Of a stretch of DNA of 64,000 nt, positions 1 through 11,360 are shown piece after piece (within the stretch, counting starts at the first letter, position 1; each line of letters starts with the position of its first letter). Source of the stretch: Massospora cicadina (lineage: Eukaryota; Entomophthoromycota; Entomophthoromycetes; Entomophthorales; Entomophthoraceae). The stretch lies in contig JAKSZP010005628.1 in the NCBI GenBank assembly GCA_022478985.1, positions 27,706-91,705 of the forward strand, read 5' to 3'. Both the position numbers and the translations under genes were made by a program. The notes below the pieces were generated by a model that made no database searches, was not told the origin of the DNA, and saw only the letters and a list, made by a program, of their open reading frames with translations.

Positions 1-205
1 GTCTGGAGTATATTCAGTATGATTTGCCGTTGGGATACTCCTAACCTTGTCATTTCGCCACCATTACATGGTATCATATTTCCTGGCTCCATATCAAGTC
101 ATATGGTCGGCAATGCATCTCGCATTATGGCTTGCTTTCTGGATGCTCATGCATCCTGACTGGCAGACCGGTCTAAACTTCTTCTGCTGTTTCCATGACA
201 TATAT
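1..205 (+). mobile_element. X-1: 3' end of an unclassified 1.6-kb repeat
   Basis: This is the tail of the repeat that is complete at 29724-31344 (X-3) and 33585-35190 (X-4, minus strand). The shared stretch is about 112-200. In all copies it reads as a tryptophan-rich peptide of the form 'ALWLAFW-M-HPDWQ--LNF'. The copy is cut by the window edge. It sits directly beside a gypsy integrase fragment on the opposite strand, as X-2 also does. The function of the repeat is unknown and no known transposase motif is visible. Confidence 0.6.
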
Positions 206-560
206 ATTGACCAAAGGGCACGCAACATTAATAGAGACATTGTGCCATGAAAAATTAGGTTTGGATATTTGATAGAAAGTGTTTTTGTAACGCGCTTCAT
301 CTTGGCATTCTTTTTTAATATCTTAGGGCTTCATGAAAAAAGCCATTATTTCCTAACATAACTGTGATTTTAACTGGTTGATAGTTTTCGTAAATATCCC
401 ATGCCCCAATGTCTTATGGGCTTCAATAATTTTCAGTCCGCTCAGTGGACCAGGAAAACACAACGTATTATTAATGATAATTTTATAAAGTTTTCTATCT
501 TCATAAAAGTATTTTGTAGCAGCTTTTCAAATTTTTGTTGAACCTCTTCAGCTCATTATC
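206..560 (-). pseudogene. Gyp-1 integrase, zinc-binding N-terminal part
   Basis: The minus-strand translation near 290-480 contains 'IIEAHKTLGHG' followed by 'KTINQL' and later 'CQ'. This is the H-x-H...C-x-x-C(Q) integrase zinc domain typical of gypsy elements, with one cysteine lost and stops in frame. Sequence 217-560 is homologous to 19469-19738 plus 27088 onward, the same integrase region of Gyp-2. The reading ends where X-1 begins. Confidence 0.6.
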
Positions 561-2400
561 ATATTACTAATTTACCATTTTATCAAACGATTCATCAGCT
601 GGATCATCCTGTAATGATATGGTTTCAACCATGAAAGTTCATCTACATTTTGGCGCTTAAAGATAGGCGGTGTTGAATTTTGAACTCCTAGGCTTAAAAT
701 CTTATACCCAGAGGGCCAACCATCCTTTGGGTTCCTTAAGATTTTGTAACTAGTGCAGAGAGGCATGGTCAGTTACCACAGTAAATTGTATAACTTAGAT
801 GTAGACCAAAATTTGGTTACAAGAGTAAAGTACTGCCAAAAAAATTTCTTAGAGCCGGTATAATTGCATTCTTGTACATACAGCATCTGGATGCAATAAA
901 CAACGGGGTGTTCTACCCCTCAGAATTGAACTATGATAAAACCGCACCTACGCCAGAGAGGGATGTGTCCATCTGAATGATTAAACTCTTATCTAAATTG
1001 GGGTACATATATATTGGCGCTTGGGTGAGGCATATCCTTAACTTGTCAAAAGCCAGCTGACAATTTTCCATCCACCCAAATTGTACCCCATTTTTGAGAA
1101 GGTAAAATAAAGTTTCTCCTATTTTACTAAATTTCCTATGAACAGTGGTATTAACTGACCATCATAAGGAACACTTGGATGTGACGCTTATTGTTTGACT
1201 ATGCCATCTGATAAATGGCTTCTTTTTTGCCGGCTGGGGCCATATTCCCTGTTTGTCAATGATGAACCCAAGTATTCAAGTTGCTCACAAAAAGGTTACA
1301 CTTATGAAGTTTGATTTTAGATCAGCCTTTGCGAGATGTCAGAAAACTTCTTCAAAGTGCTGTAGATCTTCATTAAAAGTCCTAGAAAAAACGGTTATAT
1401 CATCTAAATGAACTATGAGACAGGAGATTTCTAAATAACCCAATATTCTGTCCATAGCCTATTAGAATTTTGCTGGGGCTTTGCACAGCCTATGGCATCT
1501 GATTGGGTTGATACAGTCCCTGGAGAATTATCATTGCACAATTCTCCTTCTCCTCATTAGGCAACTTAATCTGCCAGTAGCCAGAAATTAAATCCATATT
1601 GAGAAATATTGAGCGCCGCCCAAGTGGTATAGCACATTGTCAAACTGCAGAAATGGAATAATTCTTTTTGATAATATTGTTAAGATTTTTTGTAATCTAT
1701 CACCATGCAGTTAGAGCCATATTTCTTATGATAATCAACACTGGAGAGGCTCAAAGACCCCTTAGAGGGAATCGACATCCCATGTTGCACTTTCTGGTTA
1801 ATTTCAGCAATAACAACTTCATATGCCACCTTAGAGTGATTAATATGAATAAAGGTAAATGGGTGGACGATTTCTGATATTAATTTTGTGTAACAAATCA
1901 TATGCACAGCCCAACTCAAAATCATCTTTCAAAAATTACACTATACTTGTCATAAAAGGCTAAAGCTTAATACTTCTCCTCCTCTGGTAACCTGATAAGC
2001 TTTCCGCAGTACTAAAGAGCAAGCAGATTGATCAGTATTTCTAGGCAGGTCAATTCCTCAAAGGTACCCAAGTTTTTAATATCCTCTACTTATCAACTGG
2101 TAAAATATGTACAAAAGCAATGATTTGGTGTCGTTTTATTTGATAAGTATATGTATATATGTTGGCTAATAATGCCTAATTTCACATGTTCAGGGAGGAT
2201 AATTCCAAGAGCAACAACATATTAAGATTAAAGTTTTAGAATGGAGCAAATTTTTGTCATATAACCTTGGGGAATATCAAGGATAATTTCAGTCCCCATG
2301 ATAAGTTGGCGGCCTGCCAGAATTGTTAGATTATGGCTAGCCCTCAGTGAAATGCCCCTGGATTCCATAACTTAAGTAGGCAATTGCTGAGTGCAGCCCC
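561..2400 (-). pseudogene. Gyp-1 reverse transcriptase and RNase H relic
   Basis: On the minus strand the block near 1390-1600 reads 'ISGYW--KLPNEEKENCAM', and near 1395-1415 'HLDDITVFSRTF', which corresponds to the gypsy RT core Y-x-D-D box with Tyr replaced by His. The RNase H end near 570-760 reads 'NLKEPKDGWPS' and 'NVDELSWLKP', matching the 'VDGLSRL' end of gypsy RNase H. Several frameshifts and stops are present, so it cannot make a working enzyme. The spacing from RT to RNase H is normal. Confidence 0.65.
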
Positions 2401-2599
2401 TAATCTGTTGTTGCCCCAATGGCACTATGCCATACTTATATGCAAGATTGACAACATCCTGTTTTTAGGCGCAGAGACCTCAATTTTCTGATTATAATAC
2501 ATCATAAAGGATTTGACAAGAATTCCTAAAGTGTTTACTTCAAAACCATCCTGATCTCATGAGTCCTCATAAAAGAGGTGCCAAAAATAAAGTCATAAT

Positions 2600-2960
2600 A
2601 AAGACTTTTATCACACTATTTGGAGCTGATATTACTAAACCTCAGCGGAGGCACTATAAGCCCCAAAGAAAAATAATCATTTGAGGCCCCGCAATTCCAT
2701 AAACTTTGTAATGGTCAATATCTGGCACCAGACCAAGTTTCTTTACTCATTTAGTGGACACAATATTTATTGGTCTCATATTGTCCACAATAAATCTTAC
2801 TTTATGCTTATTAACAGTAATATCAATATACGTGCATTCAGAAGTTTATGCATCTTCCACATTGACTGTGTTACCATCCAGAGAGTATACTTTCCCTAAA
2901 TATGATTTTAGGTTGGCATATAGAAGTAAACTCAATTTATTTAAAGTTCCTAAAGATATG
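2600..2960 (-). pseudogene. Gyp-1 aspartic protease relic
   Basis: The minus-strand translation near 2650-2900 reads 'TVNKHKVRFIVDNMRPINIV', followed by 'VKKLGLVPDIDHYK'. This matches the gypsy protease pattern, in which the active-site loop D-[ST]-G is followed by 'A-x-N-I-V'. Here the loop is D-N-M, so the catalytic motif is lost. It lies between the RT and gag relics as expected. Confidence 0.55.
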
Positions 2961-4632
2961 GTCTCCTGAACCCATGTGACCTGGTACTCACCTAAGGTGA
3001 CTGCCAGCTCTTTCTATTCCAACTGCTGGAAAAAAAGCTTCAATATTACTTCTGACGCCCAATCATCCTTGCAATATGTAAGTGAGTGGGTGGTAACTTC
3101 CACCACATCATTCAAGAATTACTAGACACAACGCCAAAGGCAGGGCGTCCACGTTGGAAAAAGTCTTAATGGAATGTGGTTCTGATGTTTTGTTCTTACC
3201 TAAGATTATTTTTGAAGGGGCAAAATTGGAGTCTACCAGGTTTACTCCACCCTCCCTTTTCCTCTAAGTCTTCCTTCTTTACTAATTTCACCAATGAACT
3301 TTGGTTTTGGAACCCAAACTAAGCCATTGGCATTATGGCCCAATTTTTTAAAGAATAAATATAAACCTGATATGATCAGGCCTTTGAGAATGAGGGCCAT
3401 AAAGCCAAAATAATTCAAACTTTGGTGAGGTGAACATATTGGAAGGGGTGAAGAGCTCCAATAACTAAGTTAGGCGCCTCAAAAGAGGCAACGCGGTGGG
3501 GGAGATAATTTACAATTTGGTAAATTTATTCTTCTCATTCAATACAAAATTAGCAACTTAATACAGTTCTTTGTAGGGGCTCACAGGCGTGACGCAGTGT
3601 GATCTAAGCGTCAAAGTTATTTAGCATCTTGGACCCAAATAAAGCTTGAGCCTAATAATAAAACAATTCAACAAAAGCTGTAATGGACTCGTCCATTTTA
3701 AAAAAAGCTAAGGGCCAACGTCTTACACTTTGTCATCCACTCCACGCTGCCAAACTCCTTCACCAGAAGTTGTTTAGCATTACAATAAGTCTTTTGAGCT
3801 TTTTTGTAATTTAGGCATCATAAAATTTTTGTATGTAGAGTACAAGGAATTTATTAACGTAGCCAACTTGATAGCCTTGGAGGCACTAGCCATACTTAGT
3901 TTAAATAAAACAAAAGAGTTGTGTAACTTTCTGCTTTTATCAAATTTAATTAAATTAATTGGGTTAAATGGAACCTGGTACCCCATTACACATTGGCACG
4001 TAGACAACAATGATTCTAATTGAACTTCAGGTCTGGCTTACTGAGGGGCAAGCGTAAACCAACTTAAACTGCCAGCACAGCTGGGGTAGAAGGCTCAACC
4101 AAAGCCTCATCACCCGCCTAAAATTTGTCAATATGGTATGAACTGAAAGTTCAGCACAAAGGGAAGTGAACTTACGATGGAGTTAATTAATTAACTAGAA
4201 AAAAGATGGCTTTCCGCCATAAACTTTTAGTCAACCAGTTTGAGCTTTTGTTGAAATTATTAGTATAGTCTTTAATTTCTTAAATTCTTATCCTTTTAAG
4301 TGGATTAAAGTATGCAATGAACTAAGCTCCTTGTCAGGATCAATGGAGGAGCAAGAAAAGTTGCTCAAGTTATTCTCAATGCCATCAAGGAGGAGTTGGG
4401 GTTCTTATGAATTATCTACAATTGTGGAAACTTGGGTATTCTAAGGTGATAAACTGTCTGAGCCTAGGACCTGAAGCCTTATTATTTACTTGCTACGGAG
4501 ATGAATAGGTGACCCAAATTTATGCTGGCCCTTTGGAGAATCCGCGTTAGAGTTCATAGGTCATGCTGGGATAGAAAAGAATATACTCTTACTGATATAT
4601 AAAAATAATGGATACATGGTAGCAATTGTGTT
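2961..4632 (-). pseudogene. Gyp-1 gag relic
   Basis: This region fills the gag position between protease and primer site. Near 3310-3370 the minus strand reads 'FKKLGHNANGL', a CCHC knuckle core in which the flanking cysteines have been lost. No long open frame survives. The capsid part (about 3700-4600) is assigned by position only. Confidence 0.45.
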
Positions 4633-4650
4633 CCCCTGTAGTGAGAACCA
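4633..4650 (-). promoter_or_regulatory. Gyp-1 primer-binding site
   Basis: The plus strand reads CCCCTGTAGTGAGAACCA, the complement of TGGTTCTCACTACAGGGG. It sits two bases from the LTR edge. Apart from one or a few changes it is identical to the site in Gyp-3, Gyp-4, Gyp-6 and Gyp-7. In this class of element such a site starts minus-strand DNA synthesis by pairing with a tRNA 3' end. Confidence 0.65.
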
Positions 4651-4652
4651 AA

Positions 4653-5338
4653 TATTGAGATTGGTGCAAAGGCGTAGTATATCAATAGCACAGATCAACT
4701 AACACAAAAAAAGTCGCTTTATGAAGACAGTGTCCTTGGAGAACAAAAAGGAAAAAGACATTTACTATCATAGTTAGGCTTCTTATCAAAATCAAGGGAA
4801 GAAGCACAGTGTAATATTGAGTCTGGCAGTAGCTTCAGTCTTCGCTTTACAATCTTTTTCTACTTCTTGTGCTATTTTTACCACCAAATGTGGCAAAAAC
4901 AGATCTCTTTTTAATGGAAGTTCCTTGCTGATATGCTCTTCTCAATTTCATTCTTATTGATGAAATTATTTTACAGTGTAAATGCATTAAGGAATTTTAG
5001 AGCAATAGAAAGATGGGGAAATACATGGCCACTAAGACAGCAAACATGGGGTACCATCTAATATAACCATAGTCAGCTTTTTAAAGTAAGATTCTGGTGG
5101 ATAGTTTTTGGAGAATAAGGACAAGCCTATATAATGACTAGTTTTATGACAGTGTGAGACAAAATAAATGAATAATACTGCAATATGAAAACCCAGCCCA
5201 CATGCCACAGTAGTTAAGAAACTAAGAGATTGAGTTGCACCAGCGGGGAGTAAGGATTTGATCTTCCGCCATATCTGTTTATATCCGCTGGATGCAACCA
5301 AGAACACTTAAATAGCTTAATAAAATTTCAACAACTAC
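4653..5338 (-). repeat. Gyp-1 5' LTR, inner part
   Basis: It begins next to the primer site (degenerate TATTGAG for TGTTGAG). It aligns with 13628-14330, for example around 4750-4960 against 13700-13920. LINE-A1 was inserted at 5338, and the LTR resumes at 10571. Confidence 0.6.
5322..5338. repeat. Target-site duplication of LINE-A1, left copy
   Basis: AAAATTTCAACAACTAC matches 10571-10587 (AAAATTTCTTCAACTAC) at 15 of 17 positions. This defines both ends of LINE-A1. Confidence 0.75.
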
Positions 5339-5352
5339 GCTTTTCTTTCTCA

Positions 5353-5370
5353 TAACAATCACTTTAGTTA
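5353..5370 (+). promoter_or_regulatory. 5'-end hairpin of LINE-A1
   Basis: TAACAA-TCACTT-TAGTTA: a 6-bp stem with one mismatch and the loop TCACTT, 14 bases from the element start. The same place in LINE-A2 (63670-63690) and in HL-3 (29307-29328) has a different stem sequence that still pairs, around the same TCACT loop. Confidence 0.6.
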
Positions 5371-5417
5371 CTATGATTTGATTCAAACAGCAAATTGGAT
5401 AATCACACACAGGAAAG

Positions 5418-6477
5418 ATGGGCGACTTTAATAACAAAAAATAATACAACATGGGCGAGCGTCGCAGCAAGCGGTGCACTTAATGGTGCAACTAAGGGCA
5501 AGAAACGCCCTGGAGGGGGACCAGGAACCCAAGCCATAAAAAAATCGCAAACTCAGACACCGTTTGGGTTTATGGTATTTACTGTAAAGCACGCGCAATA
5601 CATGTACATTCAATTCAACCAACCTTTGTCAAAGGTGGAACATGGGATCAAACTCTTCCTTGGGGATGAGTCACCAACCCTGTGGGAGAAAACATGTGAG
5701 GCACAGCCCTCACTTTTCCCTCACGCGGTGTATGTAGCCACCAACAACATGGGCCATGGCTGGATCAATATTGGTTTCAAAACAGCCGATGTAGCCGATG
5801 CTACAGCAAAAATCTGTGTGGAAATTGCCCTCCCTGAGGGCAAAAAAATTGTGTGCACCGCGCGCACCAGATGGAACAAAGCAAAAACTTTGTTCATCTC
5901 CTTTGACTCGCTCTCCATCAACTTTCCTTGTAAGGTAATTGAGGAGGAGCTCTGCAAAGGTCTTGTGGCCTATGGAGAAATCTGACAACTCAAATTACAG
6001 CGATTTTGCTTAATGCCTGACCTGTGCACGGGCAAAGCTATCGCTGTAATTAACCCCTTCCCAGAAGTGGAAGAGCATTTATCCAGAATTCCCCGCGCAG
6101 CAGAATTTCACTTCGCAGATGGAGGCCAGTTGGCTGCATTCTGAGTTACACCGGAACGCGCACCACCCATTTGCAACCACTGTGGCTCACTGGGCCACAA
6201 GGAACATGCATGCCCTGTAAAAGAGGGCTTAATGGAAAATGATTTTTGTGAAGAAGCTATGGACGAAGATAATGAAAACTTTGACAAAATGACTGATGGC
6301 CGCCACCCATTCCGCTGGGGTGAAGATGGACTATACTCCATCGTGGACCCAGTTACAAGTAAACAGCGTAAAGAAGCACAAAAAGCCTGCAAGAGAGCAG
6401 CGGCTGAAGCGGCGGCACACGCGGAATCTGCCATTAACCATGGACAAATTCAGGAGGATATTTCAGATATTCACTGA
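5418..6477 (+). pseudogene. LINE-A1 ORF1 (RNA-binding, CCHC knuckle)
   Basis: ORF1 of an L1-like LINE, expected to coat the element RNA. I place the start at ATG 5418 because LINE-A2 has ATG 63736 at the aligned position. A length change in an A-run near 5440 then shifts the frame. The body contains 'INIGFKTADVADATAKICVE' and 'ELCKGLVAYGEI', a domain shared with the ORF1 of LINE-B1 and with the half-LINEs. The knuckle 'CNHCGSLGHKEHAC' (C-x2-C-x4-H-x4-C) lies near 6170-6215, and an acidic then Lys/Ala-rich tail ends at TGA 6475. In-frame stops TGA 5983 and TGA 6142 break it. Confidence 0.8.
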
Positions 6478-6794
6478 ACCAAACAATCAGAACAGTATGC
6501 AGAGTCAAAAAATTTTCACAGTAACCAGACTGAGCCACAAAGCGTCATCAGTCATGCACATACTGAGGAACAATGCAACCGCAATTTGGGTGAAAATGCG
6601 GTGCACAATGCAACAAAGTTGAACCTCAAAAATATAAAATCCAATCAACAACTCACATCAAATCAACATGAGACCTGTGCAGGAAAAGTTGATGCAAATG
6701 CAAAAACCTCAATTCCCTTGAATCATTGGGTCAGATCAAGGGAACCAACAATGGCAGTGAAAGAGTTGGAGTACAGATGCGGAGCATGGTCAAA

Positions 6795-9700
6795 ATGAGC
6801 CATGGTGGGATAGGACCAGAGGGTCCTCCCAACCGCTCCTGAGGCGCCGTGGGCACCTCAGTGTCAATAGAAACGTTAAACATCGTGGGAGCCAGGGCTC
6901 ATACGTCCCAAGCCAAGAAGCTGGCATTCCTGCAAAAACCTCTTGTAGACATCTTGGCCATCCAAGAAACCCACTGCCTACAAGGGGAAGAAGAATCCTG
7001 GTCAACCAGGGTCACACCATCACAATCAGTATGGACGTCTCACAGTGGGGTGATAGTCCAAAACAACAAATTTAAAAAAGAACAAATTCATCATCACACT
7101 TGCACAGTCGAGTCCTGATAGCAACAATCACATGCCAAGATGAAATAATTTCGTTAGCATGTATCTACTCACCGTGCACTGCAACTGAGAGAAAAAAATT
7201 TTGAAAAAATTTCTACTCTCACCCTCCCACCAGATATCATCATGTTGGGCGATTTCAACTGCTGGGATACCCCCAATACAGATTGATGGCCTAATCCCAG
7301 GGGATATCCACCTGGACACATTGAATATTGCACAATGAAGGCATCTCTTGGCTTAAAGAATGCTCTTCCCCCCAATTCACCAATCCTTCCCCATATGACA
7401 AGACCCAACATACATGAGGGACTGCTCATATTGATGAGTCGTATTGACCACATCCTCATCCCACAATCCCACCACTCAAGAATCTCCAAATTTACAACAA
7501 AAAAGATCAATTTTTCTGATCACCAATTAGTTACGGTGCAGTTAGCACCAACCCAATCCCACACACAGGTGTCGCCTTGGAGAAAGCTTCACCCAGATAA
7601 TATAAAATTGCCTGAGATATCTGACTGGGTTGAAAACAAGGCTACAAACCCAGAATTCACAGCCCCATTCACTTTGGATCCCATTGGAACATGGGAAAAT
7701 TTCAAGAAAGATTTAATCAACAAAACCTGACATATTGCATCACGCAAGTACACCGCGGACACAGCCACAATCAAGCGTACCTTGGCAGAACTAGAACACC
7801 TGGAAATAAATACTCCGAGATCTGGCTATAGCCCTAATTGGGGACGCAAATGGGCAGAAATTTCAGCCTGACTTAACAATCTCATCTTTGAACACCAACA
7901 CAGAATCAAAGTATTAAACAAAGGTAAGTTCATAAAAGAAGGCAAAACCTGTTTGACATACTTTTTCTGCCAATTCCACTCCCACAGAAACCAGCCCACA
8001 TGCACACAGGTCCGCAAGACCAATGGCACCGTGGCAACTGAACCTGAGGAGGTCAAGGTGGAAGTACATTACTATTACACCAAATTATATCGCGATATGC
8101 CAACAGATCCACAAAAGATTAAAGAATTTATTCAAACTGCCAAGATACAAAGTACACCACCAAATTACAATATACTATCCCTTATCACATGGGAGGAGCT
8201 TTGGGAAACAATTCGCGGTGCACCACGTAGGAAATGCCCAGGGCCTAATGGGATACCCTAAGAATTTTACAAAAAATATTTTCAACAAATCGCCCCCCTC
8301 CTATTGGCATCAATGAACCAGAGTTTGTTAGAAACACGCCTTTTACCAGGAGGCCATGAATCCTACATTATAACCTTGTATAAAAATGGTGACAAGTTGG
8401 ACCTGGCCAACTGGCGCCCAATTGCACTCTCCAACACTGACACAAAAATTCTAACAAAAATTCTAGCAGCCAGATTAGGCGCAATTGCATCTGACGTTCT
8501 ATCACCCAACCAGTTTGGGTTTATACCAGGGCGTTCAATCTGGAACAACATACACCCTGTTGCAAACATTTGCCAATCTAAAGCAACTGGTGCCCTGGTC
8601 TTCTTAGATCAGGAAAAGGCGTATGACCGTGTTAGCTGGCCATACCTAAAAGAATGTCTACATGCCTTCAAACTCCCACCAAGATTCATAAAATGGGCGA
8701 TGCTCCTAACAGAATCTGCAACCATGGCTGTATGCGGCCCTGGATTCCTAACAAACAATATCAAACCACACAGAGGGCTCAAACAAGGGGATCCCCTCAG
8801 CCCACTGCTATACAATTTCATCTTTGACCCACTCTTCCGAGTAACTGATTCATGTCTCATGGGGATAACCGCACAAGGACAGCCAACAGTCAAGATACTG
8901 GCCTTTGCAGATGACTGCGTAGCAGATATAGCAAACAATGAAGATGACCGACAGCTGGAACACACTCTAGAGGAATACTCCAAGGTGAGCAATGCATCGC
9001 TCAACAAAAGGAAGACAAAAATTATCCTCTTAGGCAAATACACAAACAATTGGGCCACAACATCAGAACCTCACACCAACACTCGAAGAAAAACCCAATT
9101 ATTTTACCCTTTGCAACACCTCCCACCACCACTCCTGTCTGGCACCTTGGAATCTGGCTAGAATCAGGGGGATATGATAATGAGACAATGGAAAGTAACC
9201 TGTTACAACGGGTATCCAAACGCGTCGCCTCCCTCAAGGGAAGAACCCCAGGATTAACAGGACGAGTTACAGTTGCTAACTCGCTCATCCTCCCAATAAT
9301 GTGGTACCAGGCCCACGCAATCACCTTCTCGCCTACCTTTATAACCTCAATTCGCGCGCTTATCCAGGGCTGGCTGTGGCCTGGCTCTCACCCTCCTATA
9401 CGGATGGAAACACTATTTGGCCCTCACTCAAGTGGAGGCATGGGACTAATAGATTTTGAGAGCCATGCCAATCACATCCTAGGTACCTGGATAAAGGAAA
9501 TCCTTGCTCCAGACCTCCCGCAACAACATTGGTCCAGAGCAGCAAGGTCTAACTTTGCACAGGCGCTCAAATTAACCAACCCACATAGTCCACCCAGACT
9601 ACTTTCATACCTTGCCAAGCACCCTACTGCAACGGGTTCGCATGGAACCTCCCCTCATTTCAAACATATCCTCCGAACTATCTGCCGTATGGGATGGACC

Positions 9701-10417
9701 ATAGAGAACCTGGGTACTATACAGGGAAGGGGATAACCCAGCCCCCAATTTAAATTAAGAAACCCAGGAAACCACCCACAGAGGTATATGCTCGCAACAA
9801 CCCCAAGCATAGCTAGGATAGAATTCCTAGATATGCTGGACATTCCCTATGATTTAACCACACAGAAAGCAATGTGGAAAATGACTCATCAACCACTCCT
9901 ACAACCAAGGATAAAAGCAAACGCCTGGAGCTGTTTGAGAAGGACCTATAGGACGGCGGACCGCTCCAACTCCCTCCACAAAACATGTGCAGTATGTGGA
10001 GGGGAGGGATCCCTACATCACCGCCTAGCAACATGCCCCCCAACCAAAGCTATATGGTAGGAAGTCGCACGCCTGCTCAAGATTCAAAACAAACAGGAAT
10101 TATTGATATCAAAGAGTATCTTCGCGCTCCAGATCGAGTCACAAATTCCATCTACCCTCCGCTCCCTAATAATACCCATTGCAATGTGGACAATACACAC
10201 AATTGCATTATATGCGTTCAAGGGCATGGTCCCAACCATTCATGGGATTATTAACAGATTCCATGTCCACTTACTAGAGCACTTCCAAGCCTGGCTATAT
10301 GGATATATGAGACCAAGACAAAAAGCGCTCATAGAATAATGGTTCCCACTCTGGTTCCTCCACACAGACCCTTTCCTTTACACCTGCTCTATAGCAGGGG
10401 AGACCCCCTCAGAGTAG
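6795..10417 (+). pseudogene. LINE-A1 ORF2 (endonuclease, reverse transcriptase)
   Basis: The catalytic ORF of a LINE: it nicks the target and copies its own RNA there. I chose ATG 6795 because it is in frame with the endonuclease and at the same distance as the 'MSPRG' start of LINE-B1. Endonuclease motifs are 'IQETH' (about 6960), 'LGDFNC' (7240), 'SRIDHILI' (7440) and 'SDHQLV' (7520). RT motifs are 'LANWRPIALSNTDTKI' (8400), 'FLDQEKAYDRVSW' (8600), 'GLKQGDPLSPLLYNF' (8780) and the intact catalytic 'FADDC' (8905). The C-terminal 'CAVCGGEGSLHHRLATC' (9985-10035) is a zf-RVT-like motif. Stops at 6840, 7284, 7728, 7869, 8259, 9734, 10058 and 10337, plus several frameshifts, inactivate it. Confidence 0.85.
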
Positions 10418-10526
10418 TGCACCAACCCCCCATACCTGGCAGTCCCGCTGGCAACAGGGGTAACTTGAGTACCCTGGGGTGCCCAATTTTTATATTTCTT
10501 AGTTATTCTCTTATTTTCACATATAT

Positions 10527-10570
10527 TTGGTAATGTCTGTCCCCTGGTCGGCTTACCTCAGTTAAATAAA
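10527..10570 (+). promoter_or_regulatory. LINE-A type 3' tail
   Basis: The last ~44 bases of LINE-A1 contain GTCCCCTGGTCGGCTTACCT and end in AAATAAA. The same tail, in reverse complement, ends HL-1 (10671), HL-2 (about 15590), HL-3 (27456) and the fragment at 14685. LINE reverse transcriptases recognise the 3' end of their RNA, so a shared tail marks elements that may use the same enzyme. Confidence 0.7.
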
Positions 10571-10670
10571 AAAATTTCTTCAACTACATGAAATTGTGGG
10601 CCATAGGGTCAAGTACAATTAATTAAATCCTTTTATCTAAATAACTTTTTAAAATTTTTTAAAATTTTTT
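10571..10670 (-). repeat. Gyp-1 5' LTR, middle part (with right LINE-A1 duplication)
   Basis: It begins with the right copy of the LINE-A1 target duplication (10571-10587) and ends where HL-1 begins. It is very A/T-rich near 10645-10670. It is assigned to the LTR because it lies between two insertions in it. Confidence 0.5.
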
Positions 10671-11360
10671 ATTTGAGGTATGCTGACTAGGAGACGGACA
10701 TTAATGATACTCATAGAGCAAACAAAAGAACCAAAACGAATGGAACAACAAATTAAAACCTCCAACCAGGCAGGGAGCGGAGTACCACTAACCCATCATG
10801 GCAGAGGGGGAGGAAGGGTCGAGCATCCCTTCTTCAGGCATATTTTCATGAAACTTTCATATTGTTTGTAGAAGCAGACAAAAGCTGAGAATAAGGGCGT
10901 TGGGGCATCAGCGTGGTAGAGTTGGAGGAGTTTGAAATAATGGTTACTTACCTCAAGATCAGCCTGGAAGACAGCCTCAACTAACTCCACAACATGCTGT
11001 TGAGCTTGAAGGCAGGCAACCAGGAGTTGGGCCAAACTGGCTATATTTTTCCAGGTAATTTAGAAGTTGGGTTGAATGCTGCTAGTTTTGAAACATGCAT
11101 GACAGCGTCATTGGCATCATTTTCCAATTTGGTGATTTCCTCCTGTGCCACTTTGGGGAAATCAGGTGGAAGTCACTTGTGCTCAGCCCTTTATGGAATT
11201 AATTAACTGATTATGTCACTGCTTTGAGGATGTGGTGGCAATGGAGCAGGGCTACCGCTGCTAAGGCAAGCTGGTGGTCACTTTGGAAGGGGATGGCATT
11301 GAGATTAGGAGCATAGCGTCTGGGTGAGAGGGTTTTGTCAAAAAACATAATTATAAAATT
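10671..11360 (-). mobile_element. HL-1: half-LINE, 5'-truncated (LINE-A type tail)
   Basis: On the minus strand it ends with the LINE-A tail (plus strand 10671-10715) and carries the C-terminal part of the half-LINE ORF1. The part near 10800-11035 reads 'AQQHVVELVEAVFQADLEV' and 'HADAPTPLFSAF'. It aligns with 27455-28130 of HL-3. The zinc-knuckle half is absent, so this copy is 5'-truncated, as LINE-type copies often are. No ORF2 sequence is present. Confidence 0.7.

Larger units (their letters stand above)
5339..10570 (+). mobile_element. LINE-A1: full-length non-LTR retrotransposon, decayed
   Basis: About 5.2 kb bounded by a 15/17 target-site duplication. It has a short 5' leader with a hairpin, ORF1 with a CCHC knuckle, ORF2 with apurinic-type endonuclease, reverse transcriptase and a C-terminal zinc motif, and an A-rich 3' end (AAATAAAAAAA). 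The two-ORF design with a 'zf-RVT'-like end places it in the L1-like group. LINE-A2 at 63657 has the same 5' end, which confirms the start. It is inserted into the Gyp-1 LTR. Confidence 0.85.

Noticed and set aside
5032..5479. Minus-strand frames of 91 and 66 residues
   Set aside because: They lie over the Gyp-1 LTR and the LINE-A1 leader and have no conserved content.
6108..6434. 108-residue minus-strand frame opposite LINE-A1 ORF1
   Set aside because: A shadow of ORF1. The plus frame has the CCHC knuckle and is shared with other copies.
8609..9058. 149-residue minus-strand frame
   Set aside because: It lies opposite the conserved RT core of LINE-A1 and is a shadow frame.
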